NCBI RefSeq assembly: GCF_029892565.1
Contig: NZ_JARXVH010000005.1
Coordinates: 186,001 to 250,000, forward strand
Reading direction: 5' to 3'
Source: Streptomyces pseudovenezuelae
GTDB lineage: Bacteria > Actinomycetota > Actinomycetes > Streptomycetales > Streptomycetaceae
Length of the DNA: 64,000 nucleotides
Shown: in pieces, positions 26,800 to 35,799 of the stretch
Layout: each line of letters opens with the position of its first letter
Numbering within the stretch: the stretch's first letter is position 1
Program-made: the position numbers and the translations under genes
Notes under the pieces: generated by a model
Databases searched by the model: none
What the model was told of the DNA's origin: nothing
What the model saw: only the letters and a program-made list of their open reading frames with translations

Positions 26800-29754
26800 T
26801 CACCCTTCCAGGGCCGCGAGGGCCTTCTTGACGAGGGCGGTGCGGTCGGCCGCCGCGGTGACGTGCTCCAGGCCGAAGCCCAGCAGCACGGTCCGGTCGG
26901 TGGTGACCCCTCCGTAGGTCTTGAACAGCGTCCCGGTGCGCGCCCAGTCCTTGAGGACGCCCGGGCTGCCCGCGGGCGGTCCGGACGCGCTCCAGGCGCC
27001 GAGCGACGTCTCGAAGCCCTCGGTCTGGGTGGCGGCGCCGCCCACGACGAGCGAGGCGTCGTCGGCCAGCACGCCGTGGCCGCCGCTGCTCGGGTCGGTG
27101 ATGTAGCTGATCGAGACCTCGATGTTCTTGCCCGCGTAGGCGCTCAGGTCGAAGTTGACCTGCTGCCAGCCGTCGGAGGCGCCGGTGAGGGCGTTCCAGG
27201 AGCCGGAAGTGCCGGTGGCGGTGCAGGAGTTGCCGGCCAGGGTCAGATAGTGCTTCAGCCAGGGGTGTTCACCGATGTAGAAGCCGGCGCCGCACTCGGC
27301 GGGGACGGTGGCGCTGGTGGCGCCGCCCTTCTCGGGGAGCGTCGTCCAGTCCTCGGCCCCGGCGGTGCGGACCTCCACGATGGCGTTGTCGTAACCGGGC
27401 TCGGTGTCCCACAACAGCTGGGTGCGCAGGGCCGGTTGGTCGGCCGCGCTCACTCCGCCCAGGTCGACGGTGCGGGTGAGACGCTTGTAGGCGTCGTCGG
27501 TGTGCACGGCGGCGGCCATGTACGAACCGGCGTACGGCCCGTACGGGTTGACGGTCCCGGCGAACTGGCCCGCGCCCGCGCTGGCGAACTGCGGGTAGGT
27601 CTCCGGGGACAGTTCCTCGGAGGTGACGCCGTAGGTGCCCGCCCGGTCGAGCGGGTTGCCGACGGCGGCGCCGAGGGCCCCGCTGAAGCCGTCGAGCTTG
27701 CCGGAGCCGGTGAAGCCGGTGGCGCCGGGGGTGGACGTACGCGAGTAGGCGCCCAGGTAGTACTGGCTGAAGTCGTTCGACAGGGTGCCGTCGCCCAGGT
27801 TGACGTTTCCGCCGGCCTGCTCGCCCGCCTCGATCAGCTTGCCGCCCTCGTTGAGGAAGGCGCGCAGCTGGAGCTGGGTGGCGATACCGGGGGTACTCGC
27901 GCCCGTGTAGTGGACGACGGTGGCGAAGTGGGCCAGCACGCCGAGCGCGTCGGGCGCGCCCTGGGTGGCGACGTCCCAGACGAGGGCCTTGTGGCCGTTG
28001 GCCTTCAGCGCGTCGACGTACGTCTGCGCCTGCGTGGCCGCGGCGCCTTCCTCGGCGACGACCAGGGTGTCGGCCTTGGCGCGCTGGGCGACGGTGTAGG
28101 TGAAGTGCTCACTGGCGACCTTCTTGCCGGCCTTGGTCTCGCCGGTGAACCACACCTCGACCTTGTCGCCCGGGACGCCGTCCTTGACCTTGGCCCGGTA
28201 CTCGTCGAAGTGCAGGTTGTCCTCACCGCCGTACGTCTCGCCGCCCTTCCATGACTTGAGCGCCATGTCGAGCGTACGGCCGCCGTTGACGCGGTACTTG
28301 AGCTCCTTGTCGCGGATGGCCTTGCGGACGACGACGGAGACTTCCTGGTCGGCGCCGCGGGAGTACGAGGTGGTGAACTTCGCCGGGGTGAAGTCGGCGG
28401 CGGTCAGGCCGAGCGAGGAGGAGGGCGTGTCGGGGTGCGGGGCGGTCTCGGCGACCGACAGCGCGAAGGGGACGTTCTTCGCGAACTCGTCCTGGATCAG
28501 CTTCTCGTCGTCCGGGTAGTTGAAGCCGGACTGGCAGTCGGCCGCGTTCCACTGGTCGTTCGGGTCGATGTTCGAGGCGGACTGGCAGGTGGACATCTCG
28601 GGGGTGAACATCGACATGCCGTTGACGTTGCCCGCGTGCCCGTCGGCCTCGCCGTTGGTGGTGTACAGCTCCGAGGAGACCTGCGGGTGGTAGCCGGGGA
28701 TCGCGGAGTTGTCCGGGGTGCCGGCCAGCGCCTTGTAGATCACGTCGTCGGGGGTGGGGGTGGCCACCTGCCAGCCGACGCCGTAGAGGAGGAGTTCGGC
28801 GGCGGAGTGGTAGTTGATGCCGTAGCTGAAGCCGATCCGCTTCTCGAAGGCGTCCAGCGCCTTGGTCTCGGGCTCGGAGGCCGGGCTCGCGCCGCGGTAG
28901 GTCTCGCTGGTGGGGTTGGGGGACGAACCCTCGTCGTCGTAGCCCCACTTGTAGGCGAAGTTGCGGTTGAGGTCGACGCCGTCGCCGGTGGAGATGGCGC
29001 CGTCGCCGTTGACGTCCCGCAGGTTCTTGCGCCACAGGCGGTTGGCGGCGTCCTGGAAGGTGTAGTCGTAGCCGTCGGGGTTGGCCGAGATCACGAACCA
29101 CAGCTCGGTGGAGTCGACGATCTTCTTGACGCGCTTGTCGGTCTTGTAGTTGTCCAGGTAGTAGTGCATCAGCCGCCGGGTCATCTCCGGCGTGATCCAC
29201 TCGCGCGCGTGCTGGTTGGACATGTAGAGGACGGACGGCTTGGCGCCGTCCTTGGACTTCTTCGCGCCCTTGGTCAGTTTGACCGCGAGGATGTCCTGGC
29301 CGTTGACCGTCTTGCCGATGGAGACGACCTTGGTGAGGCCGGGGTTCTCCTGACCGGTCTTGACGATCTCCTCCTTGAGGCCGCCGGCGCCGCTGTACGG
29401 GCGGAACACGCCCTCGGCGGCGGCGTCGACGCGCTTGGCGGCCTTGGCCGACAGTGTGTGCTCGGTGAGATCGACGCCCTGGCCTTCCAGCTTCTGTGCC
29501 TGCTGGTCGGTGAGGTACACCTCGACGGGCGCCGAGCCCTTGTCGGGCACCGCCTCGCCGAGTTCGTGGCTGTCCTGTCCGGCGGCCAGCAGCAGGGGTA
29601 CCTGCTGCTTGGTGACGTCGGCGTGGAAGACCTTGACCTCGTTCGGGTCGGGCGTGGCCGGGCTTCCGCTCTGGGCCTGGGCGACGGGCGCGAGGCTCGC
29701 TCCGCCGATCAGAAGCGCGCCGGCAGCGAGGATCGCTCTCGCTCTGGGTCTCAT
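26800..29754 (-). CDS. Secreted M14 zinc carboxypeptidase, multidomain
   Basis: 984 aa. The ATG at 29754 gives a Sec signal peptide (MRPRARAILAAGALLIGG, cleavage after AQA). The M14 catalytic domain (about 110-430) shows the zinc motif NQHAREW (His-x-x-Glu), the substrate block DLNRNFAYKWG, the third zinc ligand His in GINYHSAAE and the catalytic Glu in MFTPEMST. An acidic EF-hand-like loop (VNGDGAISTGDGVDLN) lies in the catalytic domain. The remaining 550 residues have no motif I can name with certainty; one part (about 580-690) looks like a Rossmann-like or GATase-like region, and a jelly-roll-like region with WQQVNFDLSAYAGKNIEVSI precedes the end. Extracellular peptide degradation is likely. 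Confidence 0.92.
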   Translation of the reverse strand: MRPRARAILAAGALLIGGASLAPVAQAQSGSPATPDPNEVKVFHADVTKQQVPLLLAAGQDSHELGEAVPDKGSAPVEVYLTDQQAQKLEGQGVDLTEHTLSAKAAKRVDAAAEGVFRPYSGAGGLKEEIVKTGQENPGLTKVVSIGKTVNGQDILAVKLTKGAKKSKDGAKPSVLYMSNQHAREWITPEMTRRLMHYYLDNYKTDKRVKKIVDSTELWFVISANPDGYDYTFQDAANRLWRKNLRDVNGDGAISTGDGVDLNRNFAYKWGYDDEGSSPNPTSETYRGASPASEPETKALDAFEKRIGFSYGINYHSAAELLLYGVGWQVATPTPDDVIYKALAGTPDNSAIPGYHPQVSSELYTTNGEADGHAGNVNGMSMFTPEMSTCQSASNIDPNDQWNAADCQSGFNYPDDEKLIQDEFAKNVPFALSVAETAPHPDTPSSSLGLTAADFTPAKFTTSYSRGADQEVSVVVRKAIRDKELKYRVNGGRTLDMALKSWKGGETYGGEDNLHFDEYRAKVKDGVPGDKVEVWFTGETKAGKKVASEHFTYTVAQRAKADTLVVAEEGAAATQAQTYVDALKANGHKALVWDVATQGAPDALGVLAHFATVVHYTGASTPGIATQLQLRAFLNEGGKLIEAGEQAGGNVNLGDGTLSNDFSQYYLGAYSRTSTPGATGFTGSGKLDGFSGALGAAVGNPLDRAGTYGVTSEELSPETYPQFASAGAGQFAGTVNPYGPYAGSYMAAAVHTDDAYKRLTRTVDLGGVSAADQPALRTQLLWDTEPGYDNAIVEVRTAGAEDWTTLPEKGGATSATVPAECGAGFYIGEHPWLKHYLTLAGNSCTATGTSGSWNALTGASDGWQQVNFDLSAYAGKNIEVSISYITDPSSGGHGVLADDASLVVGGAATQTEGFETSLGAWSASGPPAGSPGVLKDWARTGTLFKTYGGVTTDRTVLLGFGLEHVTAAADRTALVKKALAALEG

Positions 29755-29861
29755 GAACCCCCCTAGCAATCTTTCGTCACGGTGACGAACGGTTGCCAGG
29801 CTCATGCCAGTTCACAGCCGAGTCAAGGGTGCCTCAAAGACTGGTGAACCAGTGCACCCGA

Positions 29862-29902
29862 ACGCCGGTGCCGATCACCCAAGTGGCGGTCGACACCGGC
29901 GT
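29862..29902. terminator. Terminator of the uvrC-rapZ-yvcK-whiA operon
   Basis: Outer arms ACGCCGGTG (29862-29870) and CACCGGCGT (29894-29902) pair perfectly; inside, CCG..CAC and GTG.CGG extend the structure. It begins 18 bases past the whiA stop on the minus strand. Confidence 0.75.
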
Positions 29903-29919
29903 GTTGCGCTGCTGACGGA

Positions 29920-30909
29920 TCAGCCGACCAGGTTGTCGGCCATCTCCTCGGTGATGCTCGACTCCGTGCCCGGGACGCCCAGGTCGGAGGCGCGCTTGTC
30001 GGCCATCGCGAGCAGCCGGCGGATCCGGCCGGCCACCGCGTCCTTGGTCAGCGGCGGGTCGGCGAGCGCACCCAGCTCCTCCAGGGAGGCCTGCTTGTGG
30101 TCCATGCGCAGCCGGCCCGCGGCGGCGAGGTGCTCGGGGACGTCGTCCGCGAGGATCTCCAGGGCGCGCTGGACACGTGCGCCGGCGGCGACGGCGGCCC
30201 GGGCGGAGCGGCGCAGGTTGGCGTCGTCGAAGTTGGCGAGCCGGTTCGCCGTGGCCCGCACCTCTCGGCGCATCCGGCGCTCCTCCCAGGCCAGCACCGA
30301 CTCGTGCGCGCCGAGGCGGGTGAGCAGGGCGCCGATCGCGTCGCCGTCACGGACCACCACGCGGTCCACGCCGCGTACCTCACGGGCCTTCGCGGCGATC
30401 GACAGCCGGCGGGCGGCGCCGACCAGGGCGAGCGCGGCCTCGGGACCGGGGCAGGTCACCTCCAGGGAGGAGGAGCGGCCGGGCTCGGTGAGCGAGCCGT
30501 GCGCCAGGAAGGCGCCGCGCCAGGCCGCCTCCGCGTCGCAGGTGGCCCCCGAGACCACCTGCGGGGGCAGACCGCGGATCGGCCGGCCACGGCCGTCCAC
30601 CAGGCCGGTCTGACGGGCCAGCTGGTCCCCGCCGGCGACCACCCGCACCACGTACCGCGAACCGCGGCGCAGTCCACCGGGTGCCATCACGATCAGCTCG
30701 GAGCTGTGGCCGAAGATCTCCAGGATGTCCCGCTTGAGGCGCCGGGCCGCCATCGCGGTGTCCAGCTCCGCCTCGATCACGATGCGCCCGCTGACCAGGT
30801 GAAGGCCGCCGGCGAACCGCAGAATCGCGGAGACCTCCGCCTTTCTGCAGCAGGTCCGGGTGACGGGGAGCCGGGAGATCTCATCCTTCACCGCTGCCGT
30901 CATCGCCAT
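29920..30909 (-). CDS. whiA: Sporulation transcription factor WhiA
   Basis: 329-aa DNA-binding protein needed, together with WhiB, for the sporulation septation programme in Streptomyces; it occurs widely in Gram-positives. The N-terminal LAGLIDADG-like homing-endonuclease fold is visible (TAAVKDEISRLPVTRTCCRKAEVSA, then GGLHLVSGRIVIEAELDTAMAARRLKRDI). The C-terminal helix-turn-helix part ends with LADPPLTKDAVAGRIRRLLAMADKRA. The ATG at 30909 (GGAAGGA six bases upstream) overlaps the end of yvcK by ten bases, so expression is coupled to the upstream genes. Confidence 0.97.
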   Translation of the reverse strand: MAMTAAVKDEISRLPVTRTCCRKAEVSAILRFAGGLHLVSGRIVIEAELDTAMAARRLKRDILEIFGHSSELIVMAPGGLRRGSRYVVRVVAGGDQLARQTGLVDGRGRPIRGLPPQVVSGATCDAEAAWRGAFLAHGSLTEPGRSSSLEVTCPGPEAALALVGAARRLSIAAKAREVRGVDRVVVRDGDAIGALLTRLGAHESVLAWEERRMRREVRATANRLANFDDANLRRSARAAVAAGARVQRALEILADDVPEHLAAAGRLRMDHKQASLEELGALADPPLTKDAVAGRIRRLLAMADKRASDLGVPGTESSITEEMADNLVG

Positions 30910-31967
30910 GGGCCGATCCTTCCATGCATCCGAAAAATACGGTCGTACGCGGCTGCCAGCAGCTCCGGGTCGTGCCTCGGAGTTCCGTCGCTCCGGGCCA
31001 CCGGAGCCAGCTCGACCGCGGCTCCGAGCCGCTTGGCGGCCTCGGTGAGCACATCACGATCGGGCACGGCGGCCTCGTCGGCCAGCACCACGTCCAGGGC
31101 GAGTTTAGGGGCGTGTCGTCCCAAAACCTCCAAATGACGCTGCGGGGAGAAGCCGTCGGTTTCTCCGGGCTGCGGCGCGAGGTTCAGCGAGAGCACCCGG
31201 CGTGCCTTCGTCTGGATGAGCGCGTCGAGCAGTTCCGGCACCAGCAGGTGCGGGATAACCGAGGAGAACCAGGAGCCGGGACCGAGCACCACCCAGTCGG
31301 CGTCGAGGACCGCCTCGACGGCCTCGGGGACGGCCGGCGGGTCGTGCGGCACGACGTGCACGGACTGCACCTCGCCGGTGGTGAGCGCCACGGTCGCCTG
31401 GCCGCGGACCGTGTCGATGTCCTCGGGCCGGTCCGGGTCGTGGCCCTTGACCAGGGCCTGCAGCTCCAGGGGCACGGCGGACATGGGCAGCACGCGCCCG
31501 TGCGCCCCGAGCAGCTTGCCGACCAGGTCGAGGGCCTGGACGTGGTCGCCGAGCTGCTCCCACAGTGCGACGATCAGCAGATTGCCGACCGCGTGTTCGT
31601 GCAGGTCGCCCTTGGAGTGGAAGCGGTGCTGGATGACGCGGGCCCAGGTCTGGCCCCAGTCGTCGTCGCCGCACAGCGCGGCGAGGGCCTTGCGCAGGTC
31701 CCCGGGGGGCAGCACGCCCAGTTCGTCGCGCAGGCGTCCGCTGGAGCCGCCGTCGTCGGCCACGGTGACGACGGCGGTGAGGTCGCCGGTGATCCGGCGC
31801 AGTGCGGTGAGCGAGGCGGACAGGCCCATGCCGCCGCCGAGGGCGACGACCTTGGGCTGGGCGCCGCGGCGGCGCGGTTTGCCGCCACGGGCCTCGACCG
31901 GCCGGGTCGTGCGCCCCTCGGGCATCGCCCGGCGCAGCATGCTCAGCCGCGGACTACGTCCTGTCAT
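30900..31967 (-). CDS. yvcK: YvcK/CuvA-family gluconeogenesis factor (CofD-like)
   Basis: 355 aa. A basic N-terminal tail is followed by the nucleotide-sugar-binding core: KVVALGGGMGLSASLTALRR, VTVADDGGSSGRLRDELG and PPGDLRKALAAL, the signature of the YvcK branch of the CofD-like family. In Bacillus YvcK binds UDP-sugars and affects growth on gluconeogenic carbon sources and cell shape. The start ATG overlaps the rapZ stop (ATGA). The conserved rapZ-yvcK-whiA neighbourhood supports the call. Confidence 0.93.
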   Translation of the reverse strand: MTGRSPRLSMLRRAMPEGRTTRPVEARGGKPRRRGAQPKVVALGGGMGLSASLTALRRITGDLTAVVTVADDGGSSGRLRDELGVLPPGDLRKALAALCGDDDWGQTWARVIQHRFHSKGDLHEHAVGNLLIVALWEQLGDHVQALDLVGKLLGAHGRVLPMSAVPLELQALVKGHDPDRPEDIDTVRGQATVALTTGEVQSVHVVPHDPPAVPEAVEAVLDADWVVLGPGSWFSSVIPHLLVPELLDALIQTKARRVLSLNLAPQPGETDGFSPQRHLEVLGRHAPKLALDVVLADEAAVPDRDVLTEAAKRLGAAVELAPVARSDGTPRHDPELLAAAYDRIFRMHGRIGPWR

Positions 31968-32932
31968 TCCCGTCCCATGTCCCGGTGCACGACCACCGTC
32001 TCCACGCCCTCGGCCACCAGGCGCGCGGCGAGCTTCTCCGCGGTGGCGACCGAGCGGTGCTTGCCGCCGGTGCAGCCGATCGCGATGGTCACGTACCGCT
32101 TACCCTCGCGGCGGTAGCCGGCGGCGATGAGCCGCAGCAGTTCGGCGTAGCGGTCGAGGAACTCCTTGGCGCCGGGCTGGTTGAAGACGTACGCCGAGAC
32201 CTCCTCGTTGAGGCCGTTGAAGGGGCGCAGCTCTGGGATCCAGTGCGGGTTGGGCAGGAAGCGCATGTCGGCGACCAGGTCGGCGTCGACCGGGAGGCCG
32301 TACTTGAAGCCGAAGGACATGACGGTGGCCCGCAGCTCGGGCTCCTCGTCGCCGGCGAACTGGGCGTCCATCTTGGCGCGCAACTCGTGCACGTTGAGGC
32401 TGGAGGTGTCGATCACCAGGTCGGCGTCGCCGCGCAGTTCGCGCAGCAGCTCGCGCTCGGCGGCGATGCCGTCGACGATGCGGCCGTCGCCCTGGAGGGG
32501 GTGGGGGCGGCGCACCGACTCGAAGCGGCGGACCAGGGCGTCGTCGGAGGACTCCAGGAAGACGATCCGGCGGGTGACGCCCCGGCTGTCGAGGTCGGCG
32601 AGGGACTCTCGCAGGTTGTCGAAGAAGCGGCGGCCGCGGACGTCGACGACGACCGCGATCCGTGCCACGTTGCCCTGCGAGCGGGCGCCGAGCTCCACCA
32701 TGGTGGGGATCAGCGCCGGTGGCAGGTTGTCCACGACGAACCAGCCGAGGTCCTCCAGACACTTCGCGGCCGTGGACCGTCCTGCCCCGGACATGCCGGA
32801 GATGATCACCAGCTCGGGGATGGCCGCGTCCGCGGGCGCGGTCGTCTCGCCGGTCGTGCCCGTACTCACCTGTGCTCCGTCTCCGCCTTGGTCGTGTTGC
32901 TCGTCCTGCTCATCGTTCTTGTTCACACTCAT
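31964..32932 (-). CDS. rapZ: RNase adapter RapZ / YvcJ-family nucleotide-binding protein
   Basis: 322 aa. The P-loop is GMSGAGRST (about residues 46-54), followed by CLEDLGWFVVDNLPPALIP. The C-terminal conserved block is FNQPGAKEFLDRY and TIAIGCTGGKHRSV. In enterobacteria RapZ guides RNase E to a small RNA controlling glucosamine-6-phosphate synthase; in Gram-positives the homologue YvcJ binds and hydrolyses nucleotides, and its RNA role is unproven. The first 35 residues are acidic and low-complexity. ATGA overlap with uvrC upstream and with yvcK downstream. Confidence 0.94.
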   Translation of the reverse strand: MSVNKNDEQDEQHDQGGDGAQVSTGTTGETTAPADAAIPELVIISGMSGAGRSTAAKCLEDLGWFVVDNLPPALIPTMVELGARSQGNVARIAVVVDVRGRRFFDNLRESLADLDSRGVTRRIVFLESSDDALVRRFESVRRPHPLQGDGRIVDGIAAERELLRELRGDADLVIDTSSLNVHELRAKMDAQFAGDEEPELRATVMSFGFKYGLPVDADLVADMRFLPNPHWIPELRPFNGLNEEVSAYVFNQPGAKEFLDRYAELLRLIAAGYRREGKRYVTIAIGCTGGKHRSVATAEKLAARLVAEGVETVVVHRDMGRE

Positions 32933-34959
32933 GTCTCCTGCCCCCGTCGTTCGTCCGGGGCGCCCGTCGTCACGGGCTGCCCGCCGGAACCCATGGTGTC
33001 CGGTTCCTCTTCCATGATCTCTCCAGTCGCCGTGTTCACAGCGGGTGCGGCCGGGGCCGCCTGGGCGAGTGCCACGGCGATGGTCTCGGCCGTCTTGCGG
33101 CCTATGCCGGGCACCTCGCAGATCTGGTCGATGGTGGCGGATCGAAGTTTCTTCAGCGAACCGAAATGCTTAAGAAGAGCCTGCTTGCGTGCGTCTCCGA
33201 GACCGGGCACATCGTCCAGAGGGCTCGAACGGAAACGCTTGGCCCGTTTGGAGCGCTGGTAGGTGATCGCGAAGCGGTGCGCCTCGTCACGGACGCGTTG
33301 CAGCAGGTAGAGGCCCTCGCTGCTGCGGGGCAGCACCACCGGGTCGTCGTCGTCCGGGAGCCAGACCTCCTCCAGGCGCTTGGCGAGCCCACACACCGCG
33401 ACATCGTCGATGCCGAGCTCGTCAAGGGCCTTCTTGGCCGCCGCCACCTGCGGCTGACCGCCGTCGACGACGACGAGCTGGGGCGGGTAGGCGAAGCGCT
33501 TGGGGCGGCCGTCCTCCTCGGTGAGGGTGTCCTCGCCGTCCGCCCACTCGCCGGTCTTCTCCTTGTCGGCGAGGTAGCGCCGGAAGCGGCGGGTGATCAC
33601 CTCGTGCATGGAGCGGACGTCGTCCTGGCCCTCGAAGCCCTTGATCTGGAAGCGGCGGTACTCGCTCTTGCGCTGCAGGCCGTCCTCGAAGACGACCATG
33701 GAGGCCACCACGTCGTCGCCCTGAAGGTGCGAGATGTCGTAGCACTCGATCCTCAGCGGGGCGCTGACCAGGTCGAGGGCCTCGGCGATCTCCTCCAGGG
33801 CGCGCGAGCGCGTGGTGAGGTCGGAGGCGCGCTTGGTCTTGTGCAGAGCGAGCGCCTGCTGGGCGTTGCGCTCCACGGTCTCCATCAGGGACTTCTTGTC
33901 GCCGCGCTGCGGGATGCGCAGCGACACGATCGACCCGCGGCGCTCGGTGAGCCACTCCTGGACGGGCTCGACCGGGTCGGGCAGGGCCGGCACGAGCACC
34001 TCCTTGGGGACCGAGTCGCCCTTCTCCTCGCCGTAGAGCTGCTGGAGGGCGTGCTCGACGAGGCCGGCGGTGGTGACCTCCTCGACCTTGTCGGTGACCC
34101 AGCCGCGCTGGCCGCGCACGCGTCCGCCGCGCACGTGGAAGATCTGGACGGCCGCCTCCAGCTCGTCCTCGGCGACCGCGATCAGGTCGGCGTCGGTCGC
34201 GTCCGCGAGCACGACCGCGCTCTTCTCCATGGCTTTCTTCAGGGCCCCGATGTCGTCGCGCAGGCGGGCCGCCCGCTCGTACTCCATCTCCTCGGCCGCC
34301 GCCGTCATCTGCTTCTCGAGGCGGCGCAGGTACGTGCCCGTGCGCCCGGCCATGAAGTCGCAGAACTCCTCGGCCAGTTCGCGGTGCTCCTCCTCGGAGA
34401 CGCGGCCGACGCAGGGGGCGGAGCACTTGCCGATGTAGCCGAGCAGGCAGGGGCGGCCGGTGCGGGTGGCGTTCTTGAAGACGCCGGCCGAGCAGGTGCG
34501 GACGGGGAAGACGCGCAGCAGGAGGTCGACGGTGTCGCGGATCGCCCACGCGTGTCCGTAGGGCCCGAAGTACCGGACGCCCTTGCGCTTCTGGCCGCGC
34601 ATCACCTGCACGCGCGGGTACTCCTCGTTCATCGTCACCGCGAGGTAGGGGTAGCTCTTGTCGTCGCGGTACTTGACGTTGAACCGGGGGTCGTACTCCT
34701 TGATCCAGGAGTACTCCAGCTGGAGGGCCTCGACCTCCGTGGACACCACCGTCCACTCCACGGACGCGGCCGTGGTGACCATCGTCCGGGTGCGCGGGTG
34801 CAGGTTCGTCAGGTCCTGGAAGTAGTTCGCCAGGCGCTGGCGCAGGCTCTTCGCCTTTCCGACGTAGATCACCCGGCGGTGCTCGTCACGGAACCTGTAC
34901 ACCCCGGGAGAGTCCGGGATCTCACCCGGCCTGGGGCGGTAGCTGGAGGGATCGGCCAT
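32929..34959 (-). CDS. uvrC: Excinuclease ABC subunit C
   Basis: 676 aa nuclease subunit of nucleotide excision repair. The N-terminal GIY-YIG domain starts SPGVYRFRDEHRRVIYVGKAKSLRQRL. The cysteine block VRTCSAGVF...RPCLLGYIGKCSAPC is present, and a UVR domain (YERAARLRDDIGALKKAMEK) lies near 225. The RNase H-like second nuclease domain includes ECYDISHLQGDDVVASMVVFEDG and VVDGGQPQVAAA, and C-terminal helix-hairpin-helix motifs follow (DVPGLGDARKQALLKHFGS, CEVPGIGRKTAETI). First gene of the operon ending in whiA; all neighbours overlap. Confidence 0.97.
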   Translation of the reverse strand: MADPSSYRPRPGEIPDSPGVYRFRDEHRRVIYVGKAKSLRQRLANYFQDLTNLHPRTRTMVTTAASVEWTVVSTEVEALQLEYSWIKEYDPRFNVKYRDDKSYPYLAVTMNEEYPRVQVMRGQKRKGVRYFGPYGHAWAIRDTVDLLLRVFPVRTCSAGVFKNATRTGRPCLLGYIGKCSAPCVGRVSEEEHRELAEEFCDFMAGRTGTYLRRLEKQMTAAAEEMEYERAARLRDDIGALKKAMEKSAVVLADATDADLIAVAEDELEAAVQIFHVRGGRVRGQRGWVTDKVEEVTTAGLVEHALQQLYGEEKGDSVPKEVLVPALPDPVEPVQEWLTERRGSIVSLRIPQRGDKKSLMETVERNAQQALALHKTKRASDLTTRSRALEEIAEALDLVSAPLRIECYDISHLQGDDVVASMVVFEDGLQRKSEYRRFQIKGFEGQDDVRSMHEVITRRFRRYLADKEKTGEWADGEDTLTEEDGRPKRFAYPPQLVVVDGGQPQVAAAKKALDELGIDDVAVCGLAKRLEEVWLPDDDDPVVLPRSSEGLYLLQRVRDEAHRFAITYQRSKRAKRFRSSPLDDVPGLGDARKQALLKHFGSLKKLRSATIDQICEVPGIGRKTAETIAVALAQAAPAAPAVNTATGEIMEEEPDTMGSGGQPVTTGAPDERRGQET

Positions 34960-35021
34960 GTCTCACACCCTACTGGCGAGCGCTGACACCGCGACGAGCC
35001 TGTGGACAACCCCAGGCAGGT

Positions 35022-35696
35022 CTAGCGGGACTCGAGGAACGTGAGAACGGCCAGGACACGGCGGTGGTCGTCGGTGTCCTCCTGGAGGCTGAGCTTGCCC
35101 AGGATGCTGCGGACGTGCTTCTCGACGGTGCCCTCGGTGACCCACAGGCGGCGGCCGATGCCGGCGTTGGAGCGGCCCTCGGCCATCAGCGCCAGGACCT
35201 CGCGCTCACGGGCGCTCAGGTGGGAGAGCGGATCGTCGCGGCGCTGGGCGGAGAACAGCTCCTGCACCAGGGAGGGGTCGACGACCGAGCCGCCCCGGTT
35301 GATCCGCTCCAGGGCCTCGATGAACTCGTCGACGACGGTGACGCGGCTCTTGAGCAGATAGCCGACCTTCTGGCCGCTCGCCAGCAGCTCCAGGGCGTCC
35401 TCCACCTCGGCGAACGCGGACAGGACGAGGATGCCGGTGTCGGGGTGGCGCTCTCGGATCGTGCGGGCCGCCTTCAGACCCTCGGTGGAGTGGTCCGGCG
35501 GCATCCTGATGTCGACGATCGCCAGGTCGGGGTGCTCGGCGGCGACCAGCTCCAGGAGCCGGACCGCATCACCCGCCTGGCCCACCACTTCGTATCCGAC
35601 CCGCTCGCACAGGCTGGCGAGTCCCTCCCGGAGCAGTACGTCGTCGTCGGCGAGGACGACCCGTCCCCGCGCGGGCTGTTGCGATGCGGCGTCCAT
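35022..35696 (-). CDS. LuxR/NarL-family response regulator
   Basis: 224 aa. Receiver domain: acidic triad ADDD at about 16-19, phospho-acceptor Asp62 in AIVDIRMPPDHSTEG, switch Ser in VLSAFAEVEDA and the conserved Lys116 in GYLLKSRV. A C-terminal LuxR helix-turn-helix (LSAREREVLALMAEGRSNAGIGRRLWVTEGTVEKHVRSILGKL) follows. The ATG at 35696 is chosen over a GTG at 35726 because GGGAG lies nine bases upstream. It is downstream of the histidine kinase on the same strand but separated by about 570 bases, so it may have its own promoter. It is the likely output of that kinase. Confidence 0.93.
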   Translation of the reverse strand: MDAASQQPARGRVVLADDDVLLREGLASLCERVGYEVVGQAGDAVRLLELVAAEHPDLAIVDIRMPPDHSTEGLKAARTIRERHPDTGILVLSAFAEVEDALELLASGQKVGYLLKSRVTVVDEFIEALERINRGGSVVDPSLVQELFSAQRRDDPLSHLSAREREVLALMAEGRSNAGIGRRLWVTEGTVEKHVRSILGKLSLQEDTDDHRRVLAVLTFLESR

Positions 35697-35799
35697 GGTC
35701 CCGGCTCCCCGCTCCCCTTGCCCCACCGATGCGGTGCGCCCAACAGCCTGCCCGACCGGCGGGGTTCCGGCTAGCGGGAAGCGGGATTGGAGGCCTGCC

